Origin: Methanosarcinales archaeon | GTDB lineage: Archaea; Halobacteriota; Methanosarcinia; Methanosarcinales; EX4572-44 | DNA: 28,617 bases | Assembly: GCA_004212095.1 (NCBI GenBank) | Contig: RXIJ01000039.1 | Location: forward strand, 1-28,617 | Direction: 5' to 3' | Shown: piece after piece, positions 15,960 through 22,759 of the stretch | Layout: each line of letters starts with the position of its first letter | How positions within the stretch are numbered: position 1 is the stretch's first letter | Notes under the pieces: generated by a model | The model's input: the letters and a program-made list of their open reading frames with translations, nothing else | Database searches by the model: none | Told to the model about the DNA's origin: nothing | Made by a program: the position numbers and the translations under genes

Positions 15960-16133
15960 GATTGCTAGCGCAATCGAGAGTCGTGAGTTGCCTTCTGTAC
16001 AACGAAGTTATGCAGTTGTTAGGTTAATCTCTGTATAATCGGAGTATGTAGTTCTGTACAACGAAGTTATGCAGTTGTTAGGTTAATCTCTGTATAATCG
16101 GAGTATGTAGTTCTGTACAACGAAGTTGTGCAG
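15960..16133. repeat. Hairpin array 3' of recJ, 59-bp period
   Basis: A 59-bp unit starts at 15993, 16052 and 16111 (third unit partial). Each contains arms CTGTACAAC and GTTATGCAG or GTTGTGCAG around a GAA triloop (15995-16015, 16054-16074, 16113-16133) and a second weak palindrome, CTGTATA...TATGTAG. A GATTGC-TAGC-GCAATC hairpin precedes at 15960-15975. The last hairpin ends one base before the recJ stop codon (16135-16137). The array is downstream of recJ on the minus strand. Confidence 0.9.
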
Positions 16134-16134
16134 G

Positions 16135-17445
16135 TCACAGAGCGCTTCCAAGTTGCTCTCCAGTCAATTGGTCAACAATTGTTATAAACTCTTCTTCACG
16201 TCCATTGGGTATTGATGCGCCTGATGCAATATTATGGCCGCCCCCTGTACCACCAACAGCTTTGGCTGCACTTCTTATTACTGTGGCAAGGTCAAGTCCC
16301 TGTGATACCAGTTTTCTTGTACCTCTGCCGGAAACTTTTACCATATCAGATGTGCTGTTAACTGTAATAAATGGTTTGTCTGGAAATATATAGCGGGTTG
16401 TAATACCTGCCACGATGCCAGTGCCTGAGATGTTGGACAACTTCACGTATCTTATGTATTTTTTCTCACACATATTTTGTTCTGCTATTTTGAGTGTATT
16501 GATTAGTGATCGCCGATTTTCCATATCAAGTCGGGTAGCCTGTTGCAGCTCGGTTTTATCCCGGAGACATAATGAAAGTCCAATACCTGATTGTTCAATT
16601 TTGCCACAAGTGTTTACAATCGATACAAACTTATTGGCATCGCAGATGATCTCGCTTTTCAAGTGGTACTTTTCTCCTACAACAGCATCGACTGCTTCAA
16701 TACATCCTCTTTTTAACAGGGTTAATACGAGAGCTGACGCGAGTTTTCTTACAGAGTCGGAATCAAGACTGCTGATATCACCTGAAAGAGAAAGCTTCGA
16801 TAAAAACCGATCAAGCTTTGATTCGTCTTCCGTAAACTCAAAGTATGGCTCAATGGTATTAGCAAGAACCGTGTGCAGATCGCCATCTTCAAGCATAAGT
16901 CCACAACTTACTTCAACAGCACCGCAGGAGATTGCTTCCTCAACAATAAACTGGTTTGCTCCACTCATTGACTGTTTATCACCAAGCGCACCAAGTATCG
17001 CCAGACCTGATAAGTCGGTGTTTGGTCCCATCAGACGTGCTACAAAATATGCCACTCCTGATGCTGAAAGCTCAAATGATCCATCCAGTCCGACATCGTG
17101 TGGATTTACATGCATACACTCGTGTTTACCAACTGGCTTATGATGATCAAGTATGACCACTAATTTTTCTATCTGCTTGATGATTTCCGGCTGCCCGCTT
17201 CCCATATCGCATAATATAACAGTGTCAGCATCAGTAGAACTGATCTTACGTAGAATACTCTTTTCAAGGCAGTTTACAAAGCTTGCCTGGAAAGGTATGT
17301 GGCATCGAAAAAGAGCAGTACAAATAATAGCTGCCGATGATATGCCATCGGCATCATTATGTGATATTACCTGAACATTGGTTGCACGATCAATAATAAG
17401 CCTGGCCGCTTTTTCAGCAATTTCGATTAAATCATTTATCATCAA
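16135..17445 (-). CDS. recJ: RecJ-like DHH-family phosphoesterase/exonuclease (archaeal)
   Basis: A 436-residue protein of the DHH superfamily. Metal-binding motifs: SHNDADGIS (D31, D33), ILCDMGSG (D80), VILDHHKP (D100, H101, H102) and GALGDKQS (D156). The C-terminal DHHA1 domain ends with GGTGGGHNIASG (398-409), the nucleic-acid-binding loop. All catalytic residues are present. Archaeal members act as 5'-3' exonucleases on single-stranded DNA or RNA and associate with the replicative CMG helicase as GINS-bound GAN, or as Cdc45-like subunits; which applies here is not decided. It starts 12 bp after rpsO, the conserved archaeal arrangement, and is the last gene of the run methyltransferase-pheS-rpsO-recJ. 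The stop abuts the hairpin array. Confidence 0.93.
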   Translation of the reverse strand: MMINDLIEIAEKAARLIIDRATNVQVISHNDADGISSAAIICTALFRCHIPFQASFVNCLEKSILRKISSTDADTVILCDMGSGQPEIIKQIEKLVVILDHHKPVGKHECMHVNPHDVGLDGSFELSASGVAYFVARLMGPNTDLSGLAILGALGDKQSMSGANQFIVEEAISCGAVEVSCGLMLEDGDLHTVLANTIEPYFEFTEDESKLDRFLSKLSLSGDISSLDSDSVRKLASALVLTLLKRGCIEAVDAVVGEKYHLKSEIICDANKFVSIVNTCGKIEQSGIGLSLCLRDKTELQQATRLDMENRRSLINTLKIAEQNMCEKKYIRYVKLSNISGTGIVAGITTRYIFPDKPFITVNSTSDMVKVSGRGTRKLVSQGLDLATVIRSAAKAVGGTGGGHNIASGASIPNGREEEFITIVDQLTGEQLGSAL

Positions 17446-17457
17446 CGTTAAAAAAGT

Positions 17458-17916
17458 TCAGCGCGTGATTAATAATTCAGCAGCTTTAATAGAGTACTTC
17501 CAGTCAAGAGGAATTTTTTTGGCATTTTTGTAATAACGCACAAGACGTCTGATTTTTGCTTCTACCAGATTTAGCTGGCGTTTGTTGTGAACATCTTTTT
17601 TATTCACATATATATGCTTGTACATTCGAAGTGCTTTAACAATCAGATTGTACAAATCTTCAGGAATTTTTGATATTACATTATTTTCTGCCATGGCTAT
17701 GGAGATTTTCTTTTTCGCAATGAGTTTGAAATCTGCAACGCCATAGGTGTCTCTGAGAGTCATCCCTATCTCGCTTGAAGACATTCCCTGTTTGCCAAGG
17801 TTAGTAACAATTTCTACAAGCTCATCCTCAGTATAATTGCACCATTGAAGTGTATTGCTCTTCACTGGTCTTGTAGAACCAGATGAGCCTCTGGTTCGAA
17901 CATGCATCTTTGCCAT
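17458..17916 (-). CDS. rpsO: 30S ribosomal protein S15 (archaeal S15P, eukaryotic uS15/S13e type)
   Basis: A 152-residue ribosomal protein of the small subunit that binds 16S rRNA near the platform. The archaeal-type N-terminal extension MAKMHVRTRGSSGSTRPV precedes the S15 core with LNLVEAKIRRLVRYYKNAKK and the terminal PLDWKYSIKAAELLI. Start at ATG 17916 is chosen because family members begin MAKMH and because AAGGATGAT lies five bases upstream; an earlier ATG at 17925 would only add three residues. It sits between pheS (28 bp upstream) and the RecJ-like gene (12 bp downstream) and is probably co-transcribed with both. Highly confident. Confidence 0.98.
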   Translation of the reverse strand: MAKMHVRTRGSSGSTRPVKSNTLQWCNYTEDELVEIVTNLGKQGMSSSEIGMTLRDTYGVADFKLIAKKKISIAMAENNVISKIPEDLYNLIVKALRMYKHIYVNKKDVHNKRQLNLVEAKIRRLVRYYKNAKKIPLDWKYSIKAAELLITR

Positions 17917-17944
17917 TAGTATCATCCTTAATAAGGGGGTGCCG

Positions 17945-19435
17945 TTAATAAAGCTTGTGGAGACAAATGCTGCTTGTGCGAAGCCAGTTTATATCTGACT
18001 GGTAAAGTTCTCTAAGATCAAGCAGTTTGAGTTTGAGCATTGCAACACGGCTTACTCCAAGTCCCCATGCAAGTACTGGTGAAGTAATTCCAAGAGGATC
18101 TGTAACCTCTTTTCGAAATATACCTGCACCACCCAGTTCCACCCAGCCAAGTTCTTCAATATATACTTCAGGCTCAACACTTGGCTCTGTGTATGGAAAA
18201 TATCCCGGCCGAAAACGCACATTTTTAAAGCCCATGCGATGGTAGAATTCACTTAAGTATCCAAGAAGATTGGTAAAGCTCGCCCCTTCATCCATCACCA
18301 CCCCTTCAAGTTGTTCAAATTCCGGGGTATGGGTGGGGTCGATTGCTTCTCTACGGTATACACGATCGATACAGAATGCTTTAACTGGTGGTACTGGACT
18401 TTCTGCAAGATATTTGATTGTAACCGGTGTTGTATGTGTGCGCAGTACATCCTGTTCTGCCTTCTCTTTACTCCAGCTTCCACCCCATCCAGTAGAATTA
18501 ATTTTCCCACCGTGCTCATGCATTTCCTGTACTGTCTGGTAACACGATGGCAGTTCGTCTGTGGTCGAGTTGAGGTAGAATGTATCCTGCATGTCTCTTG
18601 CCGGATGATCCTGCGGCTGGAAGAGAGAATCGAAATTCCAGAACGAGCTTTGAACAGTCTCTCCTTTAAGCTCTGTAAATCCCATCTCAAGAAATATATT
18701 TCTCATCTCGCGAATGATGCGCTCGTATGGATGCAGCTTCCCCCCGTAGATCGGCGGCGGTGTTATGTGAATGTCGTAGCTTTTCAGTTTCACTTTTTTC
18801 CAGTCGCAACCAGTAATCATCTGCTGGGTCAACATCGCAACCTCTGGAGTAGCATCAATATCAATATCTTCTGATGCGATTTTTAATCCGGCTTCAGTTA
18901 ATGATATGATGCGGGTTTTGTCTTCCTCAATTCTCACAAGAGAGCGTTTTACAAGCTCCGGAATGGTTTTTTTATATGCCTCCGGAATGGTTTTTTTATT
19001 TAGAAGAAGTGTTAATACCTGTTCATCCTTACCCTCTTCAATTTCCTCTGCACTCGCAGTTGGAGTAAGTATCCCTTTTCTTATTACTGCCCAGTTTTTT
19101 CTTTTAAGCCACCCAAGAGAAACCCGCGCAAGTTTTTCTGGAAATCTCTTTTTTGCTTCATTAATCGATATTGGAAGAATGGACAGCATCTGCCGTTCCG
19201 GGAGCCCATCTCGTGCATACTTTTCTCCTTCATCAGTCAGAGCATACCTTTCATTAATAACATTCTCAAGTCTGACTAATCCTTTCTGTTCCAGCATCAT
19301 AGCAGACTGGACACACACCTCTATCTTTTGATTGCAGCTTGCAGCAAGGACACTGGCAGTTAGTTCATCACTATTTTTCAGGGCTTGCAGTACCGTAGCT
19401 TCGCCAGGGGCAAGATCGTATTTTATTTCCACCAC
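17945..19435 (-). CDS. pheS: Phenylalanine-tRNA ligase alpha subunit
   Basis: A 496-residue catalytic subunit that activates phenylalanine and charges tRNA-Phe together with PheT, which is not in this window. The N-terminal ~200 residues hold the tandem winged-helix modules typical of archaeal/eukaryotic PheS (SLGWLKRKNWAVIRKG at 106-121). Class II motifs: DHPARDMQDTFYL (276-288), RVYRREAIDPTHTPEFEQLEG (358-378), GLGVSRVAML (458-467), with FRPGYFPYTEPS before motif 3. Starts with GTG 19435 (or GTG 19432) overlapping the methyltransferase end by 13 bases, indicating translational coupling. One oddity is a 24-bp in-frame tandem duplication at 18956-18999 that yields KKTIPEAYKKTIPELV. Function should be intact since it falls in the N-terminal module. 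Confidence 0.97.
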   Translation of the reverse strand: MVEIKYDLAPGEATVLQALKNSDELTASVLAASCNQKIEVCVQSAMMLEQKGLVRLENVINERYALTDEGEKYARDGLPERQMLSILPISINEAKKRFPEKLARVSLGWLKRKNWAVIRKGILTPTASAEEIEEGKDEQVLTLLLNKKTIPEAYKKTIPELVKRSLVRIEEDKTRIISLTEAGLKIASEDIDIDATPEVAMLTQQMITGCDWKKVKLKSYDIHITPPPIYGGKLHPYERIIREMRNIFLEMGFTELKGETVQSSFWNFDSLFQPQDHPARDMQDTFYLNSTTDELPSCYQTVQEMHEHGGKINSTGWGGSWSKEKAEQDVLRTHTTPVTIKYLAESPVPPVKAFCIDRVYRREAIDPTHTPEFEQLEGVVMDEGASFTNLLGYLSEFYHRMGFKNVRFRPGYFPYTEPSVEPEVYIEELGWVELGGAGIFRKEVTDPLGITSPVLAWGLGVSRVAMLKLKLLDLRELYQSDINWLRTSSICLHKLY

Positions 19436-20229
19436 ATAACCACTGCCGAATGCTTTTTTTCATGCAGTCCCTTTTTAGAAACATGCTGCTCAATTCTTTT
19501 TTCTATACCGGAATCAACCTCTACATACCTGCCAACAAAACTTGCTATGTACATGACTTCCTGCTCAAAGTTTCTTGTTATGTGGTAATCCATCACTCGC
19601 ACATTCAATAGTCTCCCGAGACGGCGGAGTATCAGATAAACGAAATAATCAGCATCAGGGTCAAACTCACCCATGTATTTCTTGCCGGTTAATATTGTCC
19701 ACATCTCCTTTACCATATCATCTCTTCCAGCGGGCTGCATCACAACACAATAATTATGTGAAGCGTTCTCCATTTTTTTTAAATGCTGTTCAATATCCTT
19801 TACCTGCCACAGGAAATGAGAACAGATGACCAGATCAAATTTATCCTTGATTTCACGATCATTGATATTAAACCAGTTATCGGTTATTATTTCCACATTT
19901 TCAAGTTCATTCTCTTTAATATTCTGCTTCAGAAGCTCTACAGCTTTTGGGGAAGCTTCGACAGCCACGATGTTTTTGACATGTTTAGCTAAAGGTATCG
20001 TCAGTGTTCCAGGACCAGCGCCTATCTCAAGGACACTGAAGTTTTGGTCCAATATTTCACTCAGTACCTCTACTGCGTGTCTTCCATACTCATAATTATT
20101 GTATTTCGCCATCATAGCGTAATCCCTGGCGAATTTGGATTTAAATTCGGGATCGTACCCTATTTTCAGAGGTCTCATCCGTTGTTTCTGCATTTCTTCC
20201 CATGCATCTTTCCAGTTCACTTCTACCAT
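19423..20229 (-). CDS. Class I SAM-dependent methyltransferase
   Basis: A 268-residue Rossmann-type methyltransferase. Motif I is VLEIGAGPGTLTIPLA (66-81), with the acidic motif II at E91 (VAVEAS) and motif IV-like FDLVICSHFLWQV. The C-terminal half is unlike common rRNA or small-molecule methyltransferases and has the run MQPAGRDDMVKEMWTILTGK, seen in archaeal uncharacterised proteins; substrate unknown. No membrane segment. Its stop is inside the pheS start region (13-bp overlap), so it is the first gene of the pheS operon and could act on translation components, an inference from position. A 36-bp promoter-like element shared with the gene at 20823 lies 28 bp upstream of its ATG. Confidence 0.9.
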   Translation of the reverse strand: MVEVNWKDAWEEMQKQRMRPLKIGYDPEFKSKFARDYAMMAKYNNYEYGRHAVEVLSEILDQNFSVLEIGAGPGTLTIPLAKHVKNIVAVEASPKAVELLKQNIKENELENVEIITDNWFNINDREIKDKFDLVICSHFLWQVKDIEQHLKKMENASHNYCVVMQPAGRDDMVKEMWTILTGKKYMGEFDPDADYFVYLILRRLGRLLNVRVMDYHITRNFEQEVMYIASFVGRYVEVDSGIEKRIEQHVSKKGLHEKKHSAVVMWWK

Positions 20230-20256
20230 TTAAACTAAACCTTCCATCGTCCATTC

Positions 20257-20292
20257 TATCTGCATTTGATATAGCCTTTATCCTGTTTTTGA
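20257..20292 (-). promoter_or_regulatory. 36-bp shared promoter-like element, copy 1 (methyltransferase-pheS operon)
   Basis: Nearly identical to 20840-20875. On the minus strand it holds GGCTATATCAAATGCAGATA; the TATATC core is TATA-like and about 40 bp from the ATG at 20229. Confidence 0.65.
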
Positions 20293-20305
20293 GAGACACC
20301 GCACG

Positions 20306-20428
20306 CTATTGTTTTATTGGTTCTTTGGGAATTCCCGTTACACGTACTTCATCACCAATAAACTTCGACACCCGTAACAAGACCCATTGAATGTTCCTCT
20401 GAATTAACCTCTCTATTATTACAGTCAT
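20306..20428 (-). CDS. 40-residue protein of unknown function, coupled to the membrane protein gene
   Basis: The reading frame gives MTVIIERLIQRNIQWVLLRV followed by SKFIGDEVRVTGIPKEPIKQ and TAG. I do not recognise a family; the second half looks like a small beta-rich (OB-like) segment and the first an amphipathic helix. ATG 20428 overlaps the upstream gene's TGA in an ATGA arrangement, the classic sign of translational coupling, and codons look protein-like. Together with the membrane gene it forms a two-gene unit ending before the methyltransferase promoter. It could be a regulatory peptide or a partner of the membrane protein. Confidence that it is a gene is moderate because of its short length. 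Confidence 0.5.
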   Translation of the reverse strand: MTVIIERLIQRNIQWVLLRVSKFIGDEVRVTGIPKEPIKQ

Positions 20429-20823
20429 GTAAATCTCTTTACACACCTGTATTCTTTATATATCTCGTCATATTCCTTCAAATCTCCACAGAGTATCTGA
20501 TCTCTGATATTTTCCAGAGGTTTTACCTTTTTATTTGTGTTATCTTTACTCAAAAAAAACCATACGAACGACACAATCACAAGGACAGTAAGTATTATAC
20601 CGCAGACAAAAGACTCAGGATCAACTTTGTCCGAGAGTGTAATTAGACCAAATGAAACTAGACCAAATGAAACACTTAGACATACTAATAGGACTGCTAA
20701 AATCATAGCCGCATACGTTAAAAAACGCGTCCGGTGATTAGATATCTCCCCACTCAAAAATACTATCCAATCGGCAGGCGAAAGCGGATTCTCTTCTTTA
20801 TTGATCTTATCTTCTTCCTTCAT
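20425..20823 (-). CDS. Small membrane protein of unknown function, two TM segments
   Basis: A 132-residue protein: charged cytosolic N-terminus (MKEEDKINKEENPLSPADW), TM1 about residues 36-60 (FLTYAAMILAVLLVCLSVSF), a short loop, TM2 about 73-92 (FVCGIILTVLVIVSFVWFFL), and a charged C-terminal tail (residues ~93-132; LENIRDQILCGDLKEYDEIY). The C-terminal ILCGDL-x(4)-EIYKEY pattern recalls a segment found in other archaeal membrane proteins, but no function is known. Starts at ATG 20823 with no Shine-Dalgarno; the TATA-like core of the 36-bp element at 20840-20875 lies about 27 bp upstream, so the transcript may be leaderless. The downstream 40-residue gene is coupled to it. Confidence 0.7.
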   Translation of the reverse strand: MKEEDKINKEENPLSPADWIVFLSGEISNHRTRFLTYAAMILAVLLVCLSVSFGLVSFGLITLSDKVDPESFVCGIILTVLVIVSFVWFFLSKDNTNKKVKPLENIRDQILCGDLKEYDEIYKEYRCVKRFT

Positions 20824-20839
20824 TGATGTGCCTTTTTTT

Positions 20840-20875
20840 TATCTGCATTTGATATAGCTTTTATCCCGTTTCTTG
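20840..20875 (-). promoter_or_regulatory. 36-bp shared promoter-like element, copy 2
   Basis: Repeats 20257-20292 with a few changes; the minus strand has AGCTATATCAAATGCAGATA, a TATA-like box 17 bp from the element edge to the membrane gene ATG. It directly follows the 47-bp element. Confidence 0.65.
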
Positions 20876-20881
20876 ACGTAT

Positions 20882-20928
20882 GGGAAAGTATAAACGCAAC
20901 CATGTTCTCTTGCTACTGAAATTCGATA
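20882..20928 (-). repeat. 47-bp dispersed promoter-like element, copy 2
   Basis: Matches 6656-6701. The plus strand contains AGTATAAACGCAACCATG and GCTACTGAAATTCGATA. It lies 7 bp upstream (minus strand) of the 36-bp element, so two different repeats are stacked before one small operon. Confidence 0.65.
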
Positions 20929-20985
20929 AGTTAATTTAAGACGCCACACTTTATTATTCCAAACTAAATTCAAAAATTTTGTCAC

Positions 20986-21000
20986 CAACTTTAAATATAA
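20986..21000 (+). promoter_or_regulatory. Probable TATA box of the MqnA-like gene
   Basis: ACTTTAAATATAATA has a good archaeal TATA core (TTTAAATA), about 55 bp before ATG 21049, implying a leader of roughly 25-30 bases. Confidence 0.5.
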
Positions 21001-21048
21001 TAGAAAAATCAAACTATATCTTGAGAACAGAGATAGTCAAACGTGTTT

Positions 21049-21873
21049 ATGATTAAACTTGGAAAAATTGGATTTGTCAACTGCGACTTTCCGTACTATG
21101 CAATAGAAAAAGGAATAGTGCAACTAAAGAACGTGGAGATTGTCGAATCACATCCGGTAGACCTTGCAAAAAAAATAGAAGCAGGCGAACTTGACATCAG
21201 TCCAATCTCATCTATCATGTACCAGCAGATAGACGACCTGTTGGTACTGCCAGGGATTAATATCGCATCTGATGATTTCACCAAAAGCGTGCTTGTATGC
21301 TCAAACGGCATAAAGAGTCTTGAAGAGCTGAGAAATAAAACCCTGTGCCTCCCGGATATCAGCGCAAGCTCGGCAATCCTGATACAAATCATCCTGAAAA
21401 TTAAGGGTATACACGATGTGAAAATTAAAAATTGTGTGGGCAGGCACACAGAAGACGTACTGAAACAGAGTGATTCAGCACTTTTTATAGGAGATCGGGC
21501 ACTAACGGCAGCACACAAATGTAATGTTATTGCTGACCTTGGGAATGAATGGCGAAGCCTCACAGGCAAAAAAATGGTATATGCTGTATGGGTTGTTCGA
21601 AAAGAAATTGCAGAAAGTAACCCAAGAGAGGTTGCTTACATTCACTCCAAATTGATCGAATCAAAGAATTACAGCTACCAGCACATAGAAGAAATAGCAA
21701 AAACAATCAGTGCAAAAAAACACTTTGATAGTAGGCTAATGGAAAACTACTTCCACACCCTCAACTACGATCTTGATGATGAGAGCATCGAAAGCCTTAA
21801 TTCCTACTTCCAATATGCAAAAAAGTACGGATTCATAAAAAAAACAAAAGAAATAGCGCTGATGAAAGCTTGA
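21049..21873 (+). CDS. mqnA: MqnA/MqnD-family protein, likely chorismate dehydratase-like
   Basis: A 274-residue protein with a periplasmic-binding-like fold. Family features of MqnA: N-terminal KIGFVNCDFPYYAIEKG, DISPISSIMYQQI (substrate-cleft segment), PGINIASDDFTKSVLVCS, LCLPDISASSA, the SALFIGDRAL block and WRSLTGKKMVYAVWVVR. MqnA dehydrates chorismate to 3-[(1-carboxyvinyl)oxy]benzoate, the first step of the futalosine menaquinone route. No other mqn gene lies in the window, so whether it acts in quinone synthesis or another chorismate/ligand process is open. ATG 21049 is preferred over the GTG at 21043. It stands alone on the plus strand, divergent from the membrane protein operon. Confidence 0.8.
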   Translation: MIKLGKIGFVNCDFPYYAIEKGIVQLKNVEIVESHPVDLAKKIEAGELDISPISSIMYQQIDDLLVLPGINIASDDFTKSVLVCSNGIKSLEELRNKTLCLPDISASSAILIQIILKIKGIHDVKIKNCVGRHTEDVLKQSDSALFIGDRALTAAHKCNVIADLGNEWRSLTGKKMVYAVWVVRKEIAESNPREVAYIHSKLIESKNYSYQHIEEIAKTISAKKHFDSRLMENYFHTLNYDLDDESIESLNSYFQYAKKYGFIKKTKEIALMKA

Positions 21874-22127
21874 GCGTTTGATGGCGATTGTTTTGGACTG
21901 GACTATACATAGTATATTTCACAGTTGAAGATATGATTAAGAGTAAGGAACAGTTCAAATCTTGTGGCTGAAAATCATAGAGAGTGTGTAAATGTCCCTA
22001 TAGCGCTTAGCTGCGACACAATGAAATATTATTATATTATTCTTCACTGGTGTTAATGTTTGGAGTTTTTAATGAAAACATCTATATCAGGAGTGAATCA
22101 ATTATATGTTACGAGGTGAAATTGAGA
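21874..22127 (+). promoter_or_regulatory. Intergenic region with UPF0179 promoter and ribosome binding site
   Basis: AAATATTATTATATTATTC at about 22024-22042 is TATA-rich, ~90 bp before the UPF0179 start. GAGGTGA at 22113-22119 is a strong Shine-Dalgarno site eight bases before ATG 22128 and decides that start over upstream in-frame codons. Confidence 0.55.
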
Positions 22128-22574
22128 ATGGTTGATTTGAACTCTATAATAACTCTTATTGGAACCAGACTTGCAATAGTAGGAACCGAATTTATTTTTT
22201 ACGGTCCTGCTGCTGAATGCGAAGGTTGTAAGTTAAAAAACACCTGCAATAACCTGAAGGTAGGAAATAAATATAGGATTGCAAAGGTCAGGAAGGAGCA
22301 GGTGCACAAGTGTGCGATCCACGATATTGGAGTATATGCTGTTGAAGTGTTACCAGGTCAAACAGTGGCACTTGTTGATTCGAAAAAAGCATTCAATGGT
22401 TCAAAAATTTTATACGAGCCGCCAGACTGCAGTGAATTTGATTGTGTAGACTATGATCGTTGCCACCCGGTAGGACTAAATGTTGGTGACAAGTACACGA
22501 TTGTTGAACTACTTAATGAAGAACGTCCACAGTGTCAGATGGGCTACTCACTGAAGGCGGTGGCGCTTAAATAA
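22128..22574 (+). CDS. UPF0179 family protein, cysteine-rich
   Basis: A 148-residue protein matching UPF0179, an archaeal family of unknown function. It contains ITLIGTRLAIVGTEFIFYGPAAECEGCKLKNTC, then KCAIHDIGVYAVEV, CSEFDCVDYDRCHPVGL and PQCQMGYSLKAV. Eight cysteines (31, 34, 40, 62, 101, 106, 112, 136) in C-x2-C-x5-C and C-x4-C-x5-C arrangements could bind zinc or an iron-sulfur cluster. ATG 22128 is chosen for its Shine-Dalgarno site and the family start. No operon partner; a hairpin array begins about 10 bases after its stop and carries the carA promoter region. Confidence 0.9.
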   Translation: MVDLNSIITLIGTRLAIVGTEFIFYGPAAECEGCKLKNTCNNLKVGNKYRIAKVRKEQVHKCAIHDIGVYAVEVLPGQTVALVDSKKAFNGSKILYEPPDCSEFDCVDYDRCHPVGLNVGDKYTIVELLNEERPQCQMGYSLKAVALK

Positions 22575-22583
22575 AATAAGAGC

Positions 22584-22750
22584 TTGATTGCTAACGCACT
22601 TGATTACTTCGTAATCAAGAGTTATTTTCGTACACGGAGTGTGCGGTTCTGCACAACGAAGTTGTGCAGTGCTTTCGTAATCAAGAGTTATTTTCGTACA
22701 CGGAGTGTGCAGTTATTATTATATATCTCTGCATACAAAGTATGCAGTGC
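22584..22750. repeat. Hairpin array 3' of UPF0179 and upstream of carA, 66-bp period
   Basis: A ~40-bp segment from CGTAATCAAGAG to GTGTGC is repeated at 22610 and 22676. Perfect hairpins: CTTGATTAC-TTC-GTAATCAAG (22599-22619), arms CTGCACAAC and GTTGTGCAG with a GAA loop (22649-22669), and CTGCATAC-AAA-GTATGCAG (22729-22747). CGTACAC-GGA-GTGTGCG (22629-22645) and its copy at 22695-22711 are near-perfect. Confidence 0.9.
22710..22726 (+). promoter_or_regulatory. Probable carAB TATA box inside the hairpin array
   Basis: GTTATTATTATATATC is TATA-like, ~40 bp before carA ATG 22760, with the CTGCATAC palindrome between box and start; transcripts would begin in or after that hairpin. Confidence 0.45.
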
Positions 22751-22759
22751 TGATTATTT

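Noticed and set aside
21950..21985. tRNA T-arm-like GTTCAAATC
   Set aside because: No acceptor or anticodon stems could be paired around it.
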